Shown here: positions 1 to 11,726 of the stretch, one piece after another
How the letters are laid out: the number at the start of each line of letters is the position of its first letter
Position numbering within the stretch: position 1 is the stretch's first letter
Assembly (NCBI GenBank): GCA_039621445.1
Contig: CP154956.1
Location: forward strand, 70,864,914 to 70,928,913
Direction of reading: 5' to 3'
Source of the DNA: Euglena gracilis
Taxonomy: Eukaryota; Euglenida; Euglenophyceae; Euglenales
DNA length: 64,000 bases
Made by a program: the position numbers and the translations under genes
The notes under the pieces: model-generated
Seen by the model: only the letters and a program-made list of their open reading frames with translations
The model's database searches: none
What the model was told of the DNA's origin: nothing

Positions 1-1663
1 GCAAAAAATAAAAGTGCAAAAAAACCTTAACAATTTTAAAAAAATTTGCCTTAAGAAATAATAATGCCTGCTCCCAGAGTTTGCCGAAACAAAAGTGGGG
101 CTCTTGAGGCTTTGCATGCTTGTTGGACCTCCAGGGTCTTGAAAATCATCAAAATTCCAACCCAGTGGGATTTGGGGGTTTTGCATTATTTAGGCACCAG
201 CCAGGTCCACGGGGGAGAGGGGGTCAAGACCCCCTGGAGGTCATCAAGAATATCTCAGCCCTAAACTTTTTGAAATATTCTTTGGTATTTTGCGGAGATG
301 AATTGTGCTTCCACCATGATCACCACACAACCCAGGCGAAGGCGAACTGCACTCTCTTGGGACAGATAAAAGTGCGCACAACTGGGCAATCAAACACTGT
401 GCAACATTGCACTGTGTTTCCTTATGTTTCTCATTTTTTTTCTTTGGCTTTTCAAAAATGCTTAAAAACCCCCACCCCAATGAATTTCGACAAATTTTGC
501 CAAAAATTGCTAATTTTGGGTGTTTGGGTTTGGCATTTTGGGGGTAAGATTTTGATCAACGATTCTTTGACTGGATCTCCTAACTTCTGAACCTCCTCTT
601 CAGCTGACGAACCAAACCAGATCTTATCCCCCAGGGTTTCTAGGAGGGGTCTTGCTCGGTTGAGGGGGGTTATAAGCGGGGCAGGGGGGAGTGGACGTTT
701 ACAAATGGGTGCCTCCATTAGTCTGAACGCCTGAACGCCTCAGGGGGACGTTCGGTGCGGCACGCACTTGGAATGCTGCTGGACAGACTGTCACTCACGC
801 TCTTGATCTGAGCGTACCCCGCGGCGCGAAGGCAGGTGCGGTGGAGGGCCTCGATGCCTGAAGGAGGACCCACCCCTGCCTGGTGGTGTGGCTTCCAGGA
901 AGACACTTTTCAGCTAAAAAAAAAAAACGCGCGTTAGGGAATTGAGCAAGCACATCATCTCAATTAAGGACCGCCCCCGGCTGGGCTGCGCTGTCCGGCA
1001 TGAGGTCCTTCGGGCCGAGAAGCACCAATTCGCACTTCTTCTGCTTCAGCAGCTGCGACTTGGAGAAGAGCGACAAGGCCAGGACTGCGGAATGGAAGGC
1101 GCCATGGCACCCGGCCGGGGGGCAGGGCACAATGCGACACCACCCTAACCGCTGATATGGAAAAGCAGCCTCCCGAGCCACGGAAGGGCACCCTGCACCG
1201 GGTTAGCTTCACATTTGCGCAAAATGTGGCAGGATAGAATTGGCACAAAAGGACTTGCAAGCGTATGGTGTCATAGAAAATCCTGGCAAAGAAACTCAGA
1301 AAACAGACAGGGAAAGCATAGAGAAAAAAACACAAAACAGCGAACTGGAATGTGCATCCCACTGTTGCAACAAAGACATCTAATTAATTCTCAATATTGG
1401 AAGGCAAAGTAACAAAGGTATGCAAAACCAAATATCTGAAATAACTGCAAATATTTGTGTTCAGTTTTGCCAAAACACATGATCAATATGCCCTAATTGT
1501 TCACACGCTGACGTGTCCCAGACTCCCAGCACACCTATAGCCCCGTCGACGTACTTCTCGTTGCTTATCACAGAAACAAATGCATGTTCTGTGCGGGGCT
1601 TCACTTTTGCTGGAAAGAGAGGTAATACATCTTGCCCAAAAGTCTGAATTGCAAAAACAAATA
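1..1663. other. No supported gene
   Basis: I see no gene here. The longest open frame (120-590, plus) has low-complexity composition, no recognisable motif and overlapping open frames on the other strand, so I do not call it. Local composition alternates between A-runs and moderately GC-rich sequence. An A11 run lies near 917. Confidence 0.5.
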
Positions 1664-2125
1664 AACCCCCCCAAAAATAAGACCCCCCCCCCAAAAAATA
1701 AGACCCCCCCCAAAAATAAGGCCCCCCCTGGGCTGATCCAAGCAAAAAGCCAAAAATAAGACCCCCCCCCCATAAATAAGACCCCCCTTTACAGCGCGAA
1801 GCGCCGGGGACGGTGAAATTTTCCCCTGAAAAATGACCAAAAAACCAAATTTCATACACAAAAATGATGAAATTTCAAAAATTTTCGGATTTTTGAAGTG
1901 CAAAAAACACGGTAAATGTCAATTTACACCAATTTTCACATGGCGCGAAGCGCCGAAGGAAAATTTTTAGTCCTCTTGGGAACCTGAAAAATGGTGTTTT
2001 TTTCGGACCCGGGTCGGTCAAGAAAAAATCCAAAAATAAGACCCCCCCCAAAAAATAAGACCCCCCCTGGAGGCTTCCAGCAACGGACCCAAAAATAAGA
2101 CCCGGGTCTTATTTTGGGGGGGGGT
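1664..2125. mobile_element. TA-bounded, C-run/G-run capped inverted-repeat element
   Basis: The left end has repeated copies of AAAAATAAGAC followed by C-runs. The right end has the complement GTCTTATTTT followed by a G-run. The outer ends are TA|AACCCCCCC and GGGGGGT|TA, so a TA duplication fits with a one-base difference in terminal A. The body carries two GCGCGAAGCGCCG-type short palindromes and no open frame of interest. It looks like a non-autonomous element of the capped class found throughout this window. No transposase is seen, so its mobility is inferred. Confidence 0.6.
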
Positions 2126-3159
2126 TAGCAACGATGTCAATTGGCAATGAAAAGCAAATTCAGAGCAAATTCCGACCATTGAAATGGTACGTTCAGAACG
2201 TTGCCGATCGATACCCTTTTCTTAGTCACATGAACGCCCCAAACAATACCCCCAGGACCGACTTCACTTGCCCAAGTTCACCCCCCTCCAACATCCATTG
2301 ATGGTGAAGAAAACAAGCAGAAAAAATCAAAATTAAGAAATATTGCAAAAAAAAAACACCGGATAAAATTGGTTCAAAAAATGTGTTTAAAAAAGCAGAC
2401 TTGGGGGAAATAACAAATGATGAAAAATGTAAAAAAGGGACCAGTAAAAAAGGTCAAAAAAGGGCGCTTTTGAGTCAATTTTTCCCAATTTGCCCAAAAA
2501 GATAAAAAAAATTCCCCCAAATGATAACCCCCCTGGAACCCACTTCGTGTGTCCAAATAATATACACTGGGGTGATGAATATTTGAGGGGTTTGGGTGAG
2601 CTTCATATTTCTGTGTTGATTGCATTATTTCTTGTTAACCTTAAACTCAGCCAACTTCAAAATCTTCACTTACAATAAACATCCAAATCAAAAGCGAAGG
2701 GTTAGTGTCAGGCACATGAAATACACCCAAACCCACATGGGGAAAAACACACCTTTTGTGGCACTTTTGGGAAGCCGGGACTTTCGCAAGGATTGAGGAG
2801 CAGTTTGCGAGTTGTTACTTGGAACCCTGTAAGTGACATCAAACCCCAGGTTTGCAAACCCAGCTCATTTGATTTGATGATGGCAGTGAATTCCTTTTAC
2901 AACCAAAAGGCGTGACAATCGAAAACTGGGTTGGTGGTTGAAAGGTCGACAGGAACTGGACAACACCACCCAGTCACCCTGACATTGGATTGAGTCACTT
3001 CCTTGTTGAAACTAAACTGGCTGAGGGAAGGGAGCTGAATCAGACAACACAAACACTACCTGTTGAATCTTTGACCCTTTGAACTTGTAAAAAGCAAAAC
3101 CCAAGGTTTTGGAAGCCTATATGTTCATGCTATCGTGAGTTGATGCATTTCAGTCGATT
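2126..3159. other. No supported gene
   Basis: I see no motif-bearing open frame and no repeat shared with the rest of the window. The first part is A/T-rich and the second is mixed. It may be intergenic or intronic. Confidence 0.45.
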
Positions 3160-3687
3160 GTGGCAAATTTGGAACCATCAATCCACAGATCCCGGAACCA
3201 TCGTTTCGAGGGGATCGTCCAGGGTTGTACCAATAAGTCGTTTCGCTCGGCCGTAAACAAAACCCAAGAGAAATTGCTAGCAAGAACCATTCTGTCAGGA
3301 GTTTTGCTTAAAGACCCCCGTGGGGTCTACTGGCTAGCCATTTTACTAGACACTGGAAAAAAGCCACTAGCTGGACTCCCCCCCCCCAAGAGGGGTCCGG
3401 GGTCCACCGACTGGGAAAAAAATTACTCTGGCGCTGCGTGCCGAGCTGAAAATGGGACTTTTTATGGCCGTGTTGGTGTTTTACCTGATTTTGTTCCGAT
3501 AAAATCTCAAATGCAACAAATAGGTGGGTTTCGGGGGGTCAACAGAAATCCGGTGCTTTGTACCGGTCTAAATACATCGCAAATGCCCATGTTTGAAGCC
3601 ATCCTTAAACACTTTTGGGGGTTAACTACTTGGACACATATGTTGATAGAATTGCACTCTCCATATCTCCAGGAGGATCTTGGATGA
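3160..3687 (+). CDS. Unrecognised 175-residue open frame
   Basis: This open frame has mixed amino-acid composition and is not built from a local repeat, unlike most frames here. I recognise no domain, signal peptide or membrane segment. The start is the first available initiator and has no supporting context. The stop is TGA. No plausible partner exon was found on either side, so it may be a single exon, a decayed gene or chance. Confidence 0.22.
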   Translation: MANLEPSIHRSRNHRFEGIVQGCTNKSFRSAVNKTQEKLLARTILSGVLLKDPRGVYWLAILLDTGKKPLAGLPPPKRGPGSTDWEKNYSGAACRAENGTFYGRVGVLPDFVPIKSQMQQIGGFRGVNRNPVLCTGLNTSQMPMFEAILKHFWGLTTWTHMLIELHSPYLQEDLG

Positions 3688-3945
3688 TGGTCCCTGTGTT
3701 GAACTGGACCCCCAACACCTTTTTTGGAAGAATCAGCACATGGTTTTCTGGATTGGCCTCCTTTGTTAAAAAAGTTCTGGTTTGATGATCATTTGAATCC
3801 ATTTACACCTAACACTCACAATTTTGGGACTTCCCGCCAAAATTGTTGACCACTTTTGCCATAATTTTGGGCTCTTTTTCCAAAACGCCTGGGACCTTTC
3901 GCCAAAATTTTCACATATGGCATAAAGTCAGGCCCCCTTACCCAG

Positions 3946-4083
3946 GTAAGGGGTGGGTAAGGGGTGGGTAAGGGGTGGGTAAGGGGTGGGTAAGGGGTGG
4001 GTAAGGGGTGGGTAAGGGGTGGGGAAGGGGTGGGTAAGGGGGGGGTAAGGGGGGTGTGAGGGGTGGGTAGGGGGCGGGTTAAG
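3946..4083. repeat. G-rich minisatellite, 11-bp unit
   Basis: Tandem copies of TAAGGGGTGGG, about a dozen, become irregular toward the right end. The G-tracts of 3-4 bases separated by short loops could form G-quadruplexes. The same unit recurs about 240 bp downstream. It resembles GGGTAA telomeric sequence but is internal and its unit is longer. Confidence 0.85.
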
Positions 4084-4199
4084 AGGGGTTGGGGGGGTGA
4101 GAATGAAGTGTATGGGGATGTTGTTTATTACGTTGGTTGACAAAATCCGCTCTTTGCCCTCAAAATCGACCAAAGACGAGGATGAGGTTTATTTTTTTG

Positions 4200-4250
4200 C
4201 CGGGGGGGTCCGGGGGGGGGGGGGCGGAAGCCCCCCCCCCCCCCGTGGAA
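4200..4250. repeat. G-run/C-run inverted repeat between the two minisatellites
   Basis: A run of about 12 G is followed by a short GC-rich spacer and about 14 C. It could fold as a hairpin. It lies between the two copies of the 11-bp minisatellite. Confidence 0.6.
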
Positions 4251-4325
4251 TTGAGCAGTTCAATGGGTCCCGCTACTTGCCATCAAAATGATGCATCCGA
4301 AAAATTTTTGTCCCACATGACTTGG

Positions 4326-4514
4326 GGTAAGGGGTGGGTAAGGGGTGGGTAAGGGGTGGGTAAGGGGGGAGTAAGGGGTGGGTAAGGGGTGGGTAAGGGG
4401 TGGGTAAGGGGTGGGTAAGGGGTGGGTAAGGGGTGGGTAAGGGGTGGGTAAGGGGTGGGTAAGGGGTGGGTAAGGGGTGGGTAAGGGGGGTAAGGGGTAA
4501 GGGGGTGGTAAGGG
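4326..4514. repeat. Second G-rich 11-bp minisatellite
   Basis: About 16 copies of the same TAAGGGGTGGG unit and in the same orientation as the first array. Long proline/threonine-rich frames on the minus strand are translations of this array and are not genes. Confidence 0.85.
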
Positions 4515-4734
4515 GGCTTCACTTTGTGCCATGACTCAAAATTTTTGAGACTGTTGTCAAATTTCTGGGATTCCGTTGCAGAGACTTTGACACTTGTCAG
4601 TCAAAAATTTTGGGACGGTTTGCAAAAGCTCTATAAATCCAACAAATCACTCTCTGAACAAACCATTGCAACCCCACGGCTCTTCAGAGCAACACAGCTG
4701 ATGTAAATCAGATCATACCCAGTGGAAATGCCTC

Positions 4735-4935
4735 ACCCCCCCCTCTCAGTGTCCCCCGAAGTGACCAAAGCGTTTTGCCAATTTCGCCCCCTCGAAGAAA
4801 GTGGCCATTTGCCTTCGACGCCGAAGACGCCAAGAGCAAATTTGACCCCCCAAAGTGTCCGCTTCCCTGGACTGGCCTTTTTCCGCATGAAGGGTGGAGG
4901 AGGTGTGAGATATTAGGGGGGGGGGGGACAAATAG
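4735..4935. repeat. Degenerate member of the AAAGTGGCCA repeat family
   Basis: It carries the same succession of short blocks as 18180-18385 and 46341-46534: a C-run, AGTGTCCCCC, a block with AAAGTGGCCATTTGCC, a CGACGCCGAAG-type block, and ACCCCCCAAAGTGTCC. The clean capped ends of the other two copies are not obvious here, so this copy is older or truncated. Confidence 0.5.
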
Positions 4936-5232
4936 GGGGGGGCTCAAGGACCCCCTTTTTTTTAACTGTGCAAAATTGGTCGATTTTTTTGTGCACAGTG
5001 GGAGTCGCCATATGCTGCCAGGGCTAGCCAGTCGAAAAAAATTTGTACCCATTTGCCTAAAATGCCCATTTTGGGCACAAAATCAGCCAATAAACACATT
5101 TCCCCCCCCACCCCCCAATTGGCTAATTGGTCTCCGGGACAAGGAGGACCAAATTCGGCAAGGCTGCAAAAGGGCTCGGAAAGCCTCCAAAAAAGTCCGT
5201 TTCAATATTTGCCGAATAAGAAAACTTATAGG

Positions 5233-5277
5233 CTCCGTCCTGAGTCCTGTGTTTGAAACACAGGACTCAGGACGGAG
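5233..5277. repeat. Perfect 22-bp-arm palindrome
   Basis: Two 22-bp arms are exact reverse complements around a single G; the left arm starts CTCCGTCCTGAG. It would extrude as a perfect hairpin with almost no loop. The function is unknown and I saw no second copy in the window. Confidence 0.85.
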
Positions 5278-5299
5278 TCTGCGTCTAAGCAGCAGTTTT

Positions 5300-7116
5300 T
5301 GCCACAGAAGATGTCCTCCAGTTTATCCTCAGTGGTGACACACTGCAGGCAAAGGGGAACAAAAAATTGGCAAATCCCAAAAGCTTGCAAAAAAGTTCCA
5401 AAACTGTCAGACCACGGAGTCCCAAATCTCTGAAAAAAAAAGTACTCTTTTTATTTTCAAAAAGGTTCCAAAAATTCTGGCAAAAAAATGTCCAAAATTA
5501 TGGCAAAAAGTGCACAAATATTTTGCGAAAGGTACACAAAAATTTGGCAAAAGTGCCAAAAATTATGGCAAAACATCCCGGAAACTGTGAGCGTTAGGTG
5601 TAATCGTGTTCCACACACCCCACATTTATGTCACGCCCAAGGTGGATAGCGTGCCGATTCATACAGAAACACTCCATGATTCAACCCAAAGTATGGTGGA
5701 TCGGTTTGGAAAATGACACTTTCGTCTTCCTTGATTGGGGGCATCACGTTCTCTCCAAATGGACGCATAAATGTTTTTCAAACTTGGGGAGAGTCCTTTT
5801 GCCCATGGAAACACATTCTTTCTGATTGTGCGAACTCTGGGAAATCTCACATTGCTCTGCTAGCCCTGCCAGCGGAACCCCCCCCCTTTTGCACTAAGGC
5901 TTCTTGTCTGTTCATAGCTTCGCTTCTGGCCCAGTTTGTGGTGTGGTGAGTGGCCAGGTACCTCTTATTTCAGTGCTCTTTTGTTGCTCCGCCAGGTGAG
6001 CAACTCTTTAACTCCAGCGCTGCAGGGACATACATTCACCTTAAGTGGTTGGTGTGGAACCCCCCGGGATTCTTGAAAAAAAACTAAGATTTCCACTGGC
6101 CAAATATGGACTGCAGTCGAGCCCCCCCCCCCCCCGCGTACCCTTAAGCAGAAGCCTGGTCGGGAGAAATATTGGATGAACCCAAAAAAGCTGGGGAAAT
6201 CTGGACGCCTACTGAAAACTGCCAGAAAAATATATATATTTGGTGTGAATGAAATGCATTGTGCATATTTTTGCAGGTTGGTGGAAAAAATTGAATTCTG
6301 CGTCAAAATTTTTGGAGGGGGGCGTTGTATGAGAGGCTGGGTAAGGCCCTTGGGGGGATGTTAATTGGGAAGATATCCTTTGGGGGAGGGTTAATTGGTC
6401 CCTCTGTTCTCAGCAAAAGAAAGAATCTCGTCAAAAAGAAAAAAACGTCGTCTTGCAGGGGAAAAATGAACAAATCATGGCCTTCCCACAAAGATAGGTT
6501 GTGTAGTGGGCATCGCACACACGACGGGATCGTCGCCATTATGGAACAATTGATCTCCCAGAATTAAACAACAATTTCAATCTGTGACAACAAATTATTG
6601 GTCGATTAAATGCGTAATCAGACCTTCGGTTGTGAAAGGTTTTTCACCCAACTAACTGGGTGTTGTAGCTTAAGCGCACCTCTTCACATTGACAACCTTG
6701 ACATCAGGAACAGGTTCTTCAACCTGATCAGCAGGACGATGAAAAGCGCGATGAAATTTCCTTTCTCTCAATGCATTCATATCAACTCGGCGAGGTCGAC
6801 CTCCTAAATCCTGGGGACGAAAAGAAACGAAACACTGAAAAAGGAAAAAAACAAAAATGAGACGAGAAGAGGACATGTTGATGGCACATGTTGAAGGAGC
6901 AAAAGAATGCACACATTTTGTATTTCTTCAAACCACAAAAAAAATACAAAAAATCTGAGGGCCTCATGGTACGGTTCGGTTTCAGCCTCATAATACGCCA
7001 GTTTCACACCCGAGCCGGCGTCTGTCCAATTTCGCCCCAAACACCCATGTTTGGGACACCTTTGGGCGCCTTTGGTCCAAATTGGTTGCTGATCCAAATT
7101 GCCAAATTGGCACCAT
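5300..7116. other. No supported gene; short A-rich tandem block
   Basis: Around 5460-5590 there are imperfect tandem copies of CCAAAAATTATGGCAAAA, about 25-30 bp each. A plus-strand frame at 5713-5949 has mixed composition but no motif. The rest is A/T-run sequence with C-runs near 6123. Confidence 0.45.
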
Positions 7117-8252
7117 TCCCCCCCATATAAGACCCCCCCTCGGGAGCCAAAATCCCAGGGGGGGTCTTATATGGGGGGTCGCTGAGCTCTTATCCCTTTA
7201 TGTTATCCCTTTATGGGTAAGAGCGAAGCTTACCACCGGGGAAAAGGGGGGGGTCGAACCCCCCCTCCCCCCGCCCCCCCCCCCCGGGTCGGGGCCACCA
7301 GGAGAACCGACGGGTTATCACCATGATCCCGGCCCCGTTCCGGAATTTTTTCAGTCACAAGCGACTGGATTTCTAGTTTCCGAATCACCTGGGTTGACCC
7401 CCAACTCCCCGCCAGGCCCGAGTTATTCACGCGAAGGGGTCCAAACTGGGCAGGATTGGCCCGCCCCCCCTCTGGATGACCCCCCCCCTTTGGACTCTGC
7501 CATTTCGGGCCCAAAAATCGATATTTTCAAAATACCTCGAAAATGATGCAAAATCAAAGGAAATGTCCGAAGACCTAAGTTGAAGCCCTTGGAATGCCCC
7601 ATCTACCGGTGTTTTGATTTTCCACGCAACTCCCCACCTTGCCCGAGATACGGCCGTTTTTCCGCCAATTTGGGACATTTTGTACACTTTTACCACTGTC
7701 AGACTTAGCCGTTTTCGGACAAAAAACTCGAAAAAAAACCAAAAAAATCGAAAATTTTTCTTTGCCCAAAACCATGTTTTTTGGCCTCCCGGACCCGGAA
7801 AAGGAGTTTGTTTTTGAGCAGAAAATGAGCATTTTTTGACCCCCCCGGCCCCCGTTTTGGGCCTGAATCTATGAACTTTGGGTTTCGGGGCAAAAAAAGT
7901 CGAAAAATTCGAAAAAAAATCGGGCCGAAAATGAGCGTTTTTTCGACCCGCCAGCGCCCCGTTTTGGGCCGCCAACCCATTGACTTTGGGTCAAAAAAGT
8001 CGAAAAAAATCGGAAAAAAAATCGAAAAAATTATTTTTGCCCAAAACGATGTTTTTTGGCCTCCCGGACCTGGAAAACCTGTTTTTGAGCGAAAGTGAGC
8101 ATTTTTCGACCTGCCAGTGCCCCGTTTTTGGCCCGAAACCCATGGAGTTTGGGTCAAAAACGGGTCGAAAAAAGTCGAAAAAATCCAACAAAACGGGCAT
8201 GCAAAGGGCCGGCCGAAGGCCGGCCAGGGGGGGTCTTATATGGGGGGGGGCA
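7117..8252 (-). repeat. Long dispersed element, copy 1, capped by CATATAAGAC words
   Basis: The body is the reverse complement of parts of the large element at 21325-24080. Shared parts include the end block with GGTAAGAGCGAAGCTTACC, the block with TTGACCCCCAACTCCC, and two to three copies of the roughly 160-bp unit containing AAAAAACATCGTTTTGGGCA. The outer caps differ: here they are C-run/CATATAAGAC/C-run on the left and GTCTTATATG/G-run on the right. No protein is evident. Open frames on both strands read through the repeat. Confidence 0.65.
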
Positions 8253-8275
8253 GGGTAGATTTCACACTTCTGAGG

Positions 8276-8620
8276 CCATGTTGCCCATCAATTGAAAGCT
8301 CTTCTCAAGGCCTTTCGACAGATGACCACTCAGCCATAATGCACAGAGCGCTGTTTATCAGCGATTGTGTATTCCAAATTTGACGTATTAATTTTTCAAA
8401 TCCCACAGTTCAGGTACCATACAGCATATCGATCAAAAGCTCTCCCCAAGACCTTTTCGCTTGGCACCCACAGAACTCAGCCACACTGTACAGCGCTCCG
8501 AAAATCGCCAATCGCATATTGCGCCCCTGTTCGCAAATTCAAAATTCCAATGTTTCACTTGGCATGTTGCCTCTTGATCGAAAGCTCTTCACGAGGGCTT
8601 TCAGCAGATGGCCTTAGATT
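8276..8620. repeat. Three diverged copies of a roughly 145-bp tandem repeat
   Basis: Each copy begins near GATCGAAAGCTCTTCTC and contains CTCAGCCA...CAGCGCT and TTCAAAATTCC. Copies start near 8276, 8425 and 8565. The GAAAGCTCTT word also appears in the dispersed repeats at 11120-11310 and 45190-45375, so the arrays share an ancestor. Confidence 0.55.
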
Positions 8621-8699
8621 CCAAAGGAAATTATTGCACAAAAACCCCAATTTCAGGCCGAAGGCCCCCCAAAAACTGCCCAGATAGTGTTCGGCCAAA

Positions 8700-8760
8700 A
8701 TTAGGAGGAAGGGCCTGTATCGTAACCCTAACCGGATTCCTAACCCGAACCCTTACCCAA
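8700..8760. repeat. Degenerate CCCTAA-like stretch
   Basis: Irregular CCTAACC / CCCTTACCC words occur in a short stretch. They resemble telomere repeats, but the stretch is short, irregular and internal. It may be an interstitial remnant. Confidence 0.35.
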
Positions 8761-8810
8761 ACCCTGTCTCTTTCAATCCACCCAAACCTTAACTCCATGC
8801 CATGGGGGTG

Positions 8811-9117
8811 GTTCGGGTCACGGGGGGGGGGGGGGGGGTAACGGGGGGAAAACCACATTATCGGTGGCAAAATTAGGAATCACCAAACCCGAATTTTGGG
8901 GGAAAATTCCACAGATTAGGAATTCCCACACCTGAAATTGGGATTTTGACACCAAATTAGGAACCACCAACAACAAATTTATGCTACAAAAATAGGAATC
9001 TGCCTGAGAATTTTGACAAATTAGTCATCACTGGCCAAAAAAATTTCCGGTCAAATTTCGCCGAAAAGGGTCTTAGGTCGGATCACGGGGGGGGGGGGGG
9101 CACGGGGGAGACACCCC
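8811..9117 (+). repeat. AATTAGGAATC / GTCACGGGG repeat element
   Basis: Several copies of AAATTAGGAATC at 25-60 bp spacing lie between GGTCACGGGG-type G-run words at both ends. The order of blocks (a TGGCAAAATTAGGAATCACC block, a CACACCTGAAATT block, a GAATCTGCCTGAGAATTTT block) matches 33381-33611, and in part 44843-45055 and 46575-46730. No coding capacity is seen. Confidence 0.65.
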
Positions 9118-9199
9118 CAATACCTCACTTTTTGTCCGGGACACCTCCTGTGAACGTATTGAAATCACAGGCAAATTTGCGTCCGGGCCCACTTCTAAA

Positions 9200-9930
9200 A
9201 CGTGCAAAAAAAATCAAATGCAAGAAATCAAAAAAAATCAAACTGCCTTTCGTACAAAAAAAAGAATGCCTTTGTGCCATTTCTATTGCACACTTTTCAA
9301 AAATCACAGGAAAAAAAGAATGAAGTTGAAGGATGCTGTTTGCATCCTTCAACACTTTTTTCAACATGCATTGATTGAGGAGGGGGAATATGCTATGGCA
9401 TTTCCCTTCTTTTGTCCCTCTTCAGACAGCCTGCACTCCTTCTGGCCAACCATACTTTTGGTGTTTTTCTTGTATTTTTTAAAAAAACAAAACAACATGT
9501 TTATTTTCAAAAAAAACACAAAAAAATACCAAAAAAGAAAATTTCAGTTTTTAAAAAAAACTCGTCATGAAACACCCAAACCATAATTCGAATCCTACTA
9601 AGCTTAAAAACTGCAAAAAAAGCATAATCAAACGCATCCAAAAAACCAAAAAAAAATGCAATTTTATGACTTTTTCACTTTTTTGTAGAATGACCCAGGA
9701 GTTGCCAAAAATGATTGAAAATCTGCATTCAAAGAATTCCATAAAAATTAGCGTGCCATACCTCGCGGGCGTTGTTTTTTCAAAATAACAAAAAAAGCGT
9801 CAAAAAATACAAGTTGCCAACTATGCGGCCAATGAGAGGGACAATGAGGTTGCCCCAACCACAGTTGGCAACTTGTTTTTTGAGGTTATTTTTGGCGTTG
9901 TTTTCAAAAAAGCATGTTTTTTTCAAAAAA
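9200..9930. repeat. A-run/T-run element of a dispersed family
   Basis: It contains the block ATGAAACACCCAAACCATA, TTCGAATCCTACTAAG and AACTGCAAAAA, flanked by A-runs and T-runs that can pair as hairpins (around 9470-9550 and 9770-9930). The same blocks occur at 13910-14345, 39750-40010 and 42610-42990 in either orientation. It has no open frame of interest. Confidence 0.6.
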
Positions 9931-9934
9931 AAAC

Positions 9935-10186
9935 CTAAGGCGCGCCCCTCCCCTCCTTCAAAACTGAGATGCAAACCTCGTCATCCGTTGTTGACATTGG
10001 CGTCGTCATCAGGTAAACAAACGAAATGAATGTGACAATGAGAAAGAAAGCAACAACTGGGATGACGTGCTTTCTTTGTTGCTTTGCATTTGAGACGGCT
10101 TGGGGAGGAGAGGAGGCAACATTGTCCACATCGGCGCCTTGGGAAAAGTTTGTATGTAGGCGTTGCCTTGTCTCTCCGTGGGACAT
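9935..10186 (-). CDS. Small single-pass membrane protein, 83 residues, possibly one exon
   Basis: From the chosen ATG (MSHGETRQRL...) the frame has a polar N terminus, basic residues KQQRKH just before a 20-residue hydrophobic segment (residues 41-60), then a short acidic tail. This layout suggests a single membrane anchor. The start was chosen because the upstream in-frame sequence has poorer composition. The frame ends in TAG directly beside an A/T-run repeat, so the last residues may belong to the repeat and the real C terminus may be lost or spliced. I recognise no family. Confidence 0.4.
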   Translation of the reverse strand: MSHGETRQRLHTNFSQGADVDNVASSPPQAVSNAKQQRKHVIPVVAFFLIVTFISFVYLMTTPMSTTDDEVCISVLKEGRGAP

Positions 10187-10621
10187 TGAATCATTTTGGC
10201 TGAATATAAAATGACACCATTTGGCTGGTGGAGAAAGCCAAAGGAACTGACAAAGCATGCCACAAACACTTGGGTGACCATCATCATCTGGCATTGTTAC
10301 TTTTAAGGCACCTTAATAAACCCTAAATTTGTAAAATGTTGTACCACCTTAAAAGGCCACAAAAATTTTGGCCAATGATCTTTAAAAAAAAAATCTCTGT
10401 TAGGAACCTCGTGTCCGTTGGGGAATTTATGGGTCCTAGTTTGACCTCAAAATCAGGTTCACCAGGACCCCCATTTTCTATATCAGAAAAGGGTGGTGGA
10501 AGCCAGGTTCATGATAAAACCGGCGTCCCCCACCTTTCGCAATAGAACCGGCATTGCAAATATTCGGTCAAAGGACACTCCCGGACCAATGGAGAACAGG
10601 CGGTAACTTTTGGGATTTTGG

Positions 10622-10962
10622 ACCCCCCTCCCTCCCCCTAGGTGAAGTTCACCGTTTGAAAGTTCACCGGGGGGTCCCGGACCCCCTCCCCCCCCCCTCT
10701 GCCTAACCCAACGGTGAAATTCACCACAACAGCACTTTTTTGACCAAAAATGGCCAAAAATGACATTTTGGGCAAGTTTTTGGAAATTTCGACAAAATTA
10801 CATGAACCATCAACCTCAAAATAACCATTTTGAGAGGAAAAGGAGCAAAAGTTCACCCCCAACCCTCAAAATGGTGAAATTCACCGGTGAACTTCATCGG
10901 TGAACTTCCCCGCCGAAAGTACCCCCCCCCCCCGATGAACGTCGCCGGGGGAGGGGGGGGGC
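10622..10962 (-). repeat. GGTGAACTTCACC repeat element, copy 1
   Basis: It is rich in the palindromic word GGTGAACTTCACC and its variants, with C-runs and G-runs and the tail ACCGTTTGAAAGTTCACC. It is the reverse complement of 27121-27520 over most of its length, including the inner block with TTCGACAAAATTACATGAA. It is probably a non-autonomous element; no gene is seen inside. Confidence 0.6.
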
Positions 10963-11119
10963 AGGTGCGGCAACAGCCTCAACACCAGCCAAAAATTCTG
11001 CTGATGTGGGGGGTTGGGGCAGCAGATGGTAATAACCTGGCCGGACAATTTGTCTCTTCAAATTGACGACCTGAGGGTTTTGTGAGTAACAACATTGTGT
11101 AATCAGGGTTTGTCTGTGA

Positions 11120-11310
11120 CAGGAAAAAGGGTGCCGTGCAGTGTGGCTGAATTTGGTGGTCATTTTTTCATTGGTCGTCTGATTAAAAGAGCTTTCGATT
11201 GAGGGGCAAACTTGCACCTGAACGATTGACACAGCCAGAGGTATGCTCGCAATTGTCAGATTTTAGCGAAAACCAAAATAGCATAACATTGAAGTTTGGT
11301 GGTCGGAGAT
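11120..11310 (-). repeat. Dispersed 190-bp repeat, copy 1
   Basis: It matches 45190-45375 in reverse complement through CCAATCTCCGACCAC, CTCTGGCTGTGTCAATCG, CCCTCAATCGAAAGCTC and ACCACCAAATT. The copies differ at many positions, so both are old. No coding is seen. Confidence 0.65.
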
Positions 11311-11726
11311 TGGAGGTTAGGCAGTACGGGGGGGAGGGGGGCTGTGGACCAGTAGCCCACTCACTTTTGTCAACAGTTGCCCCCGTGGTGGTTTGGTGAA
11401 AAACAAAATGGTGGTGCTGGCAGCAACCCGGGATTTCCAAAAAGTTTGCGAGCTGCGCGGGGCAACATTTGACCAACTGGACAACTCTTGGCATTTGCTC
11501 TTTTGACAGTAAAGGTCACGTGCCTTTTTCATCACGGTGACGAGAAGCAGCAGGCAGCTGCCGTCCAACGCAAAGAAATTTGTGCCATGCCAAGGTTCAG
11601 GATCGGTCCTGGTTCCCCGATGGTCAACGCTCTGGCTGCGTTGAAGGCCAGCCTTGCCTGATGCCGCCAACCCCTCCGTTTCTTTTTGGCATTCGGCTAC
11701 AACTTTCACCAGGGTTCCAGGCTCTG

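Noticed and set aside
3946-4514. G-rich 11-bp arrays considered as telomeres
   Set aside because: They are internal, both have unique sequence on each side, and the unit differs from known telomere repeats.
4260-4532. Pro/Thr-rich frames with PLTHPLPTPYP repeats
   Set aside because: Translation of the 11-bp minisatellite.
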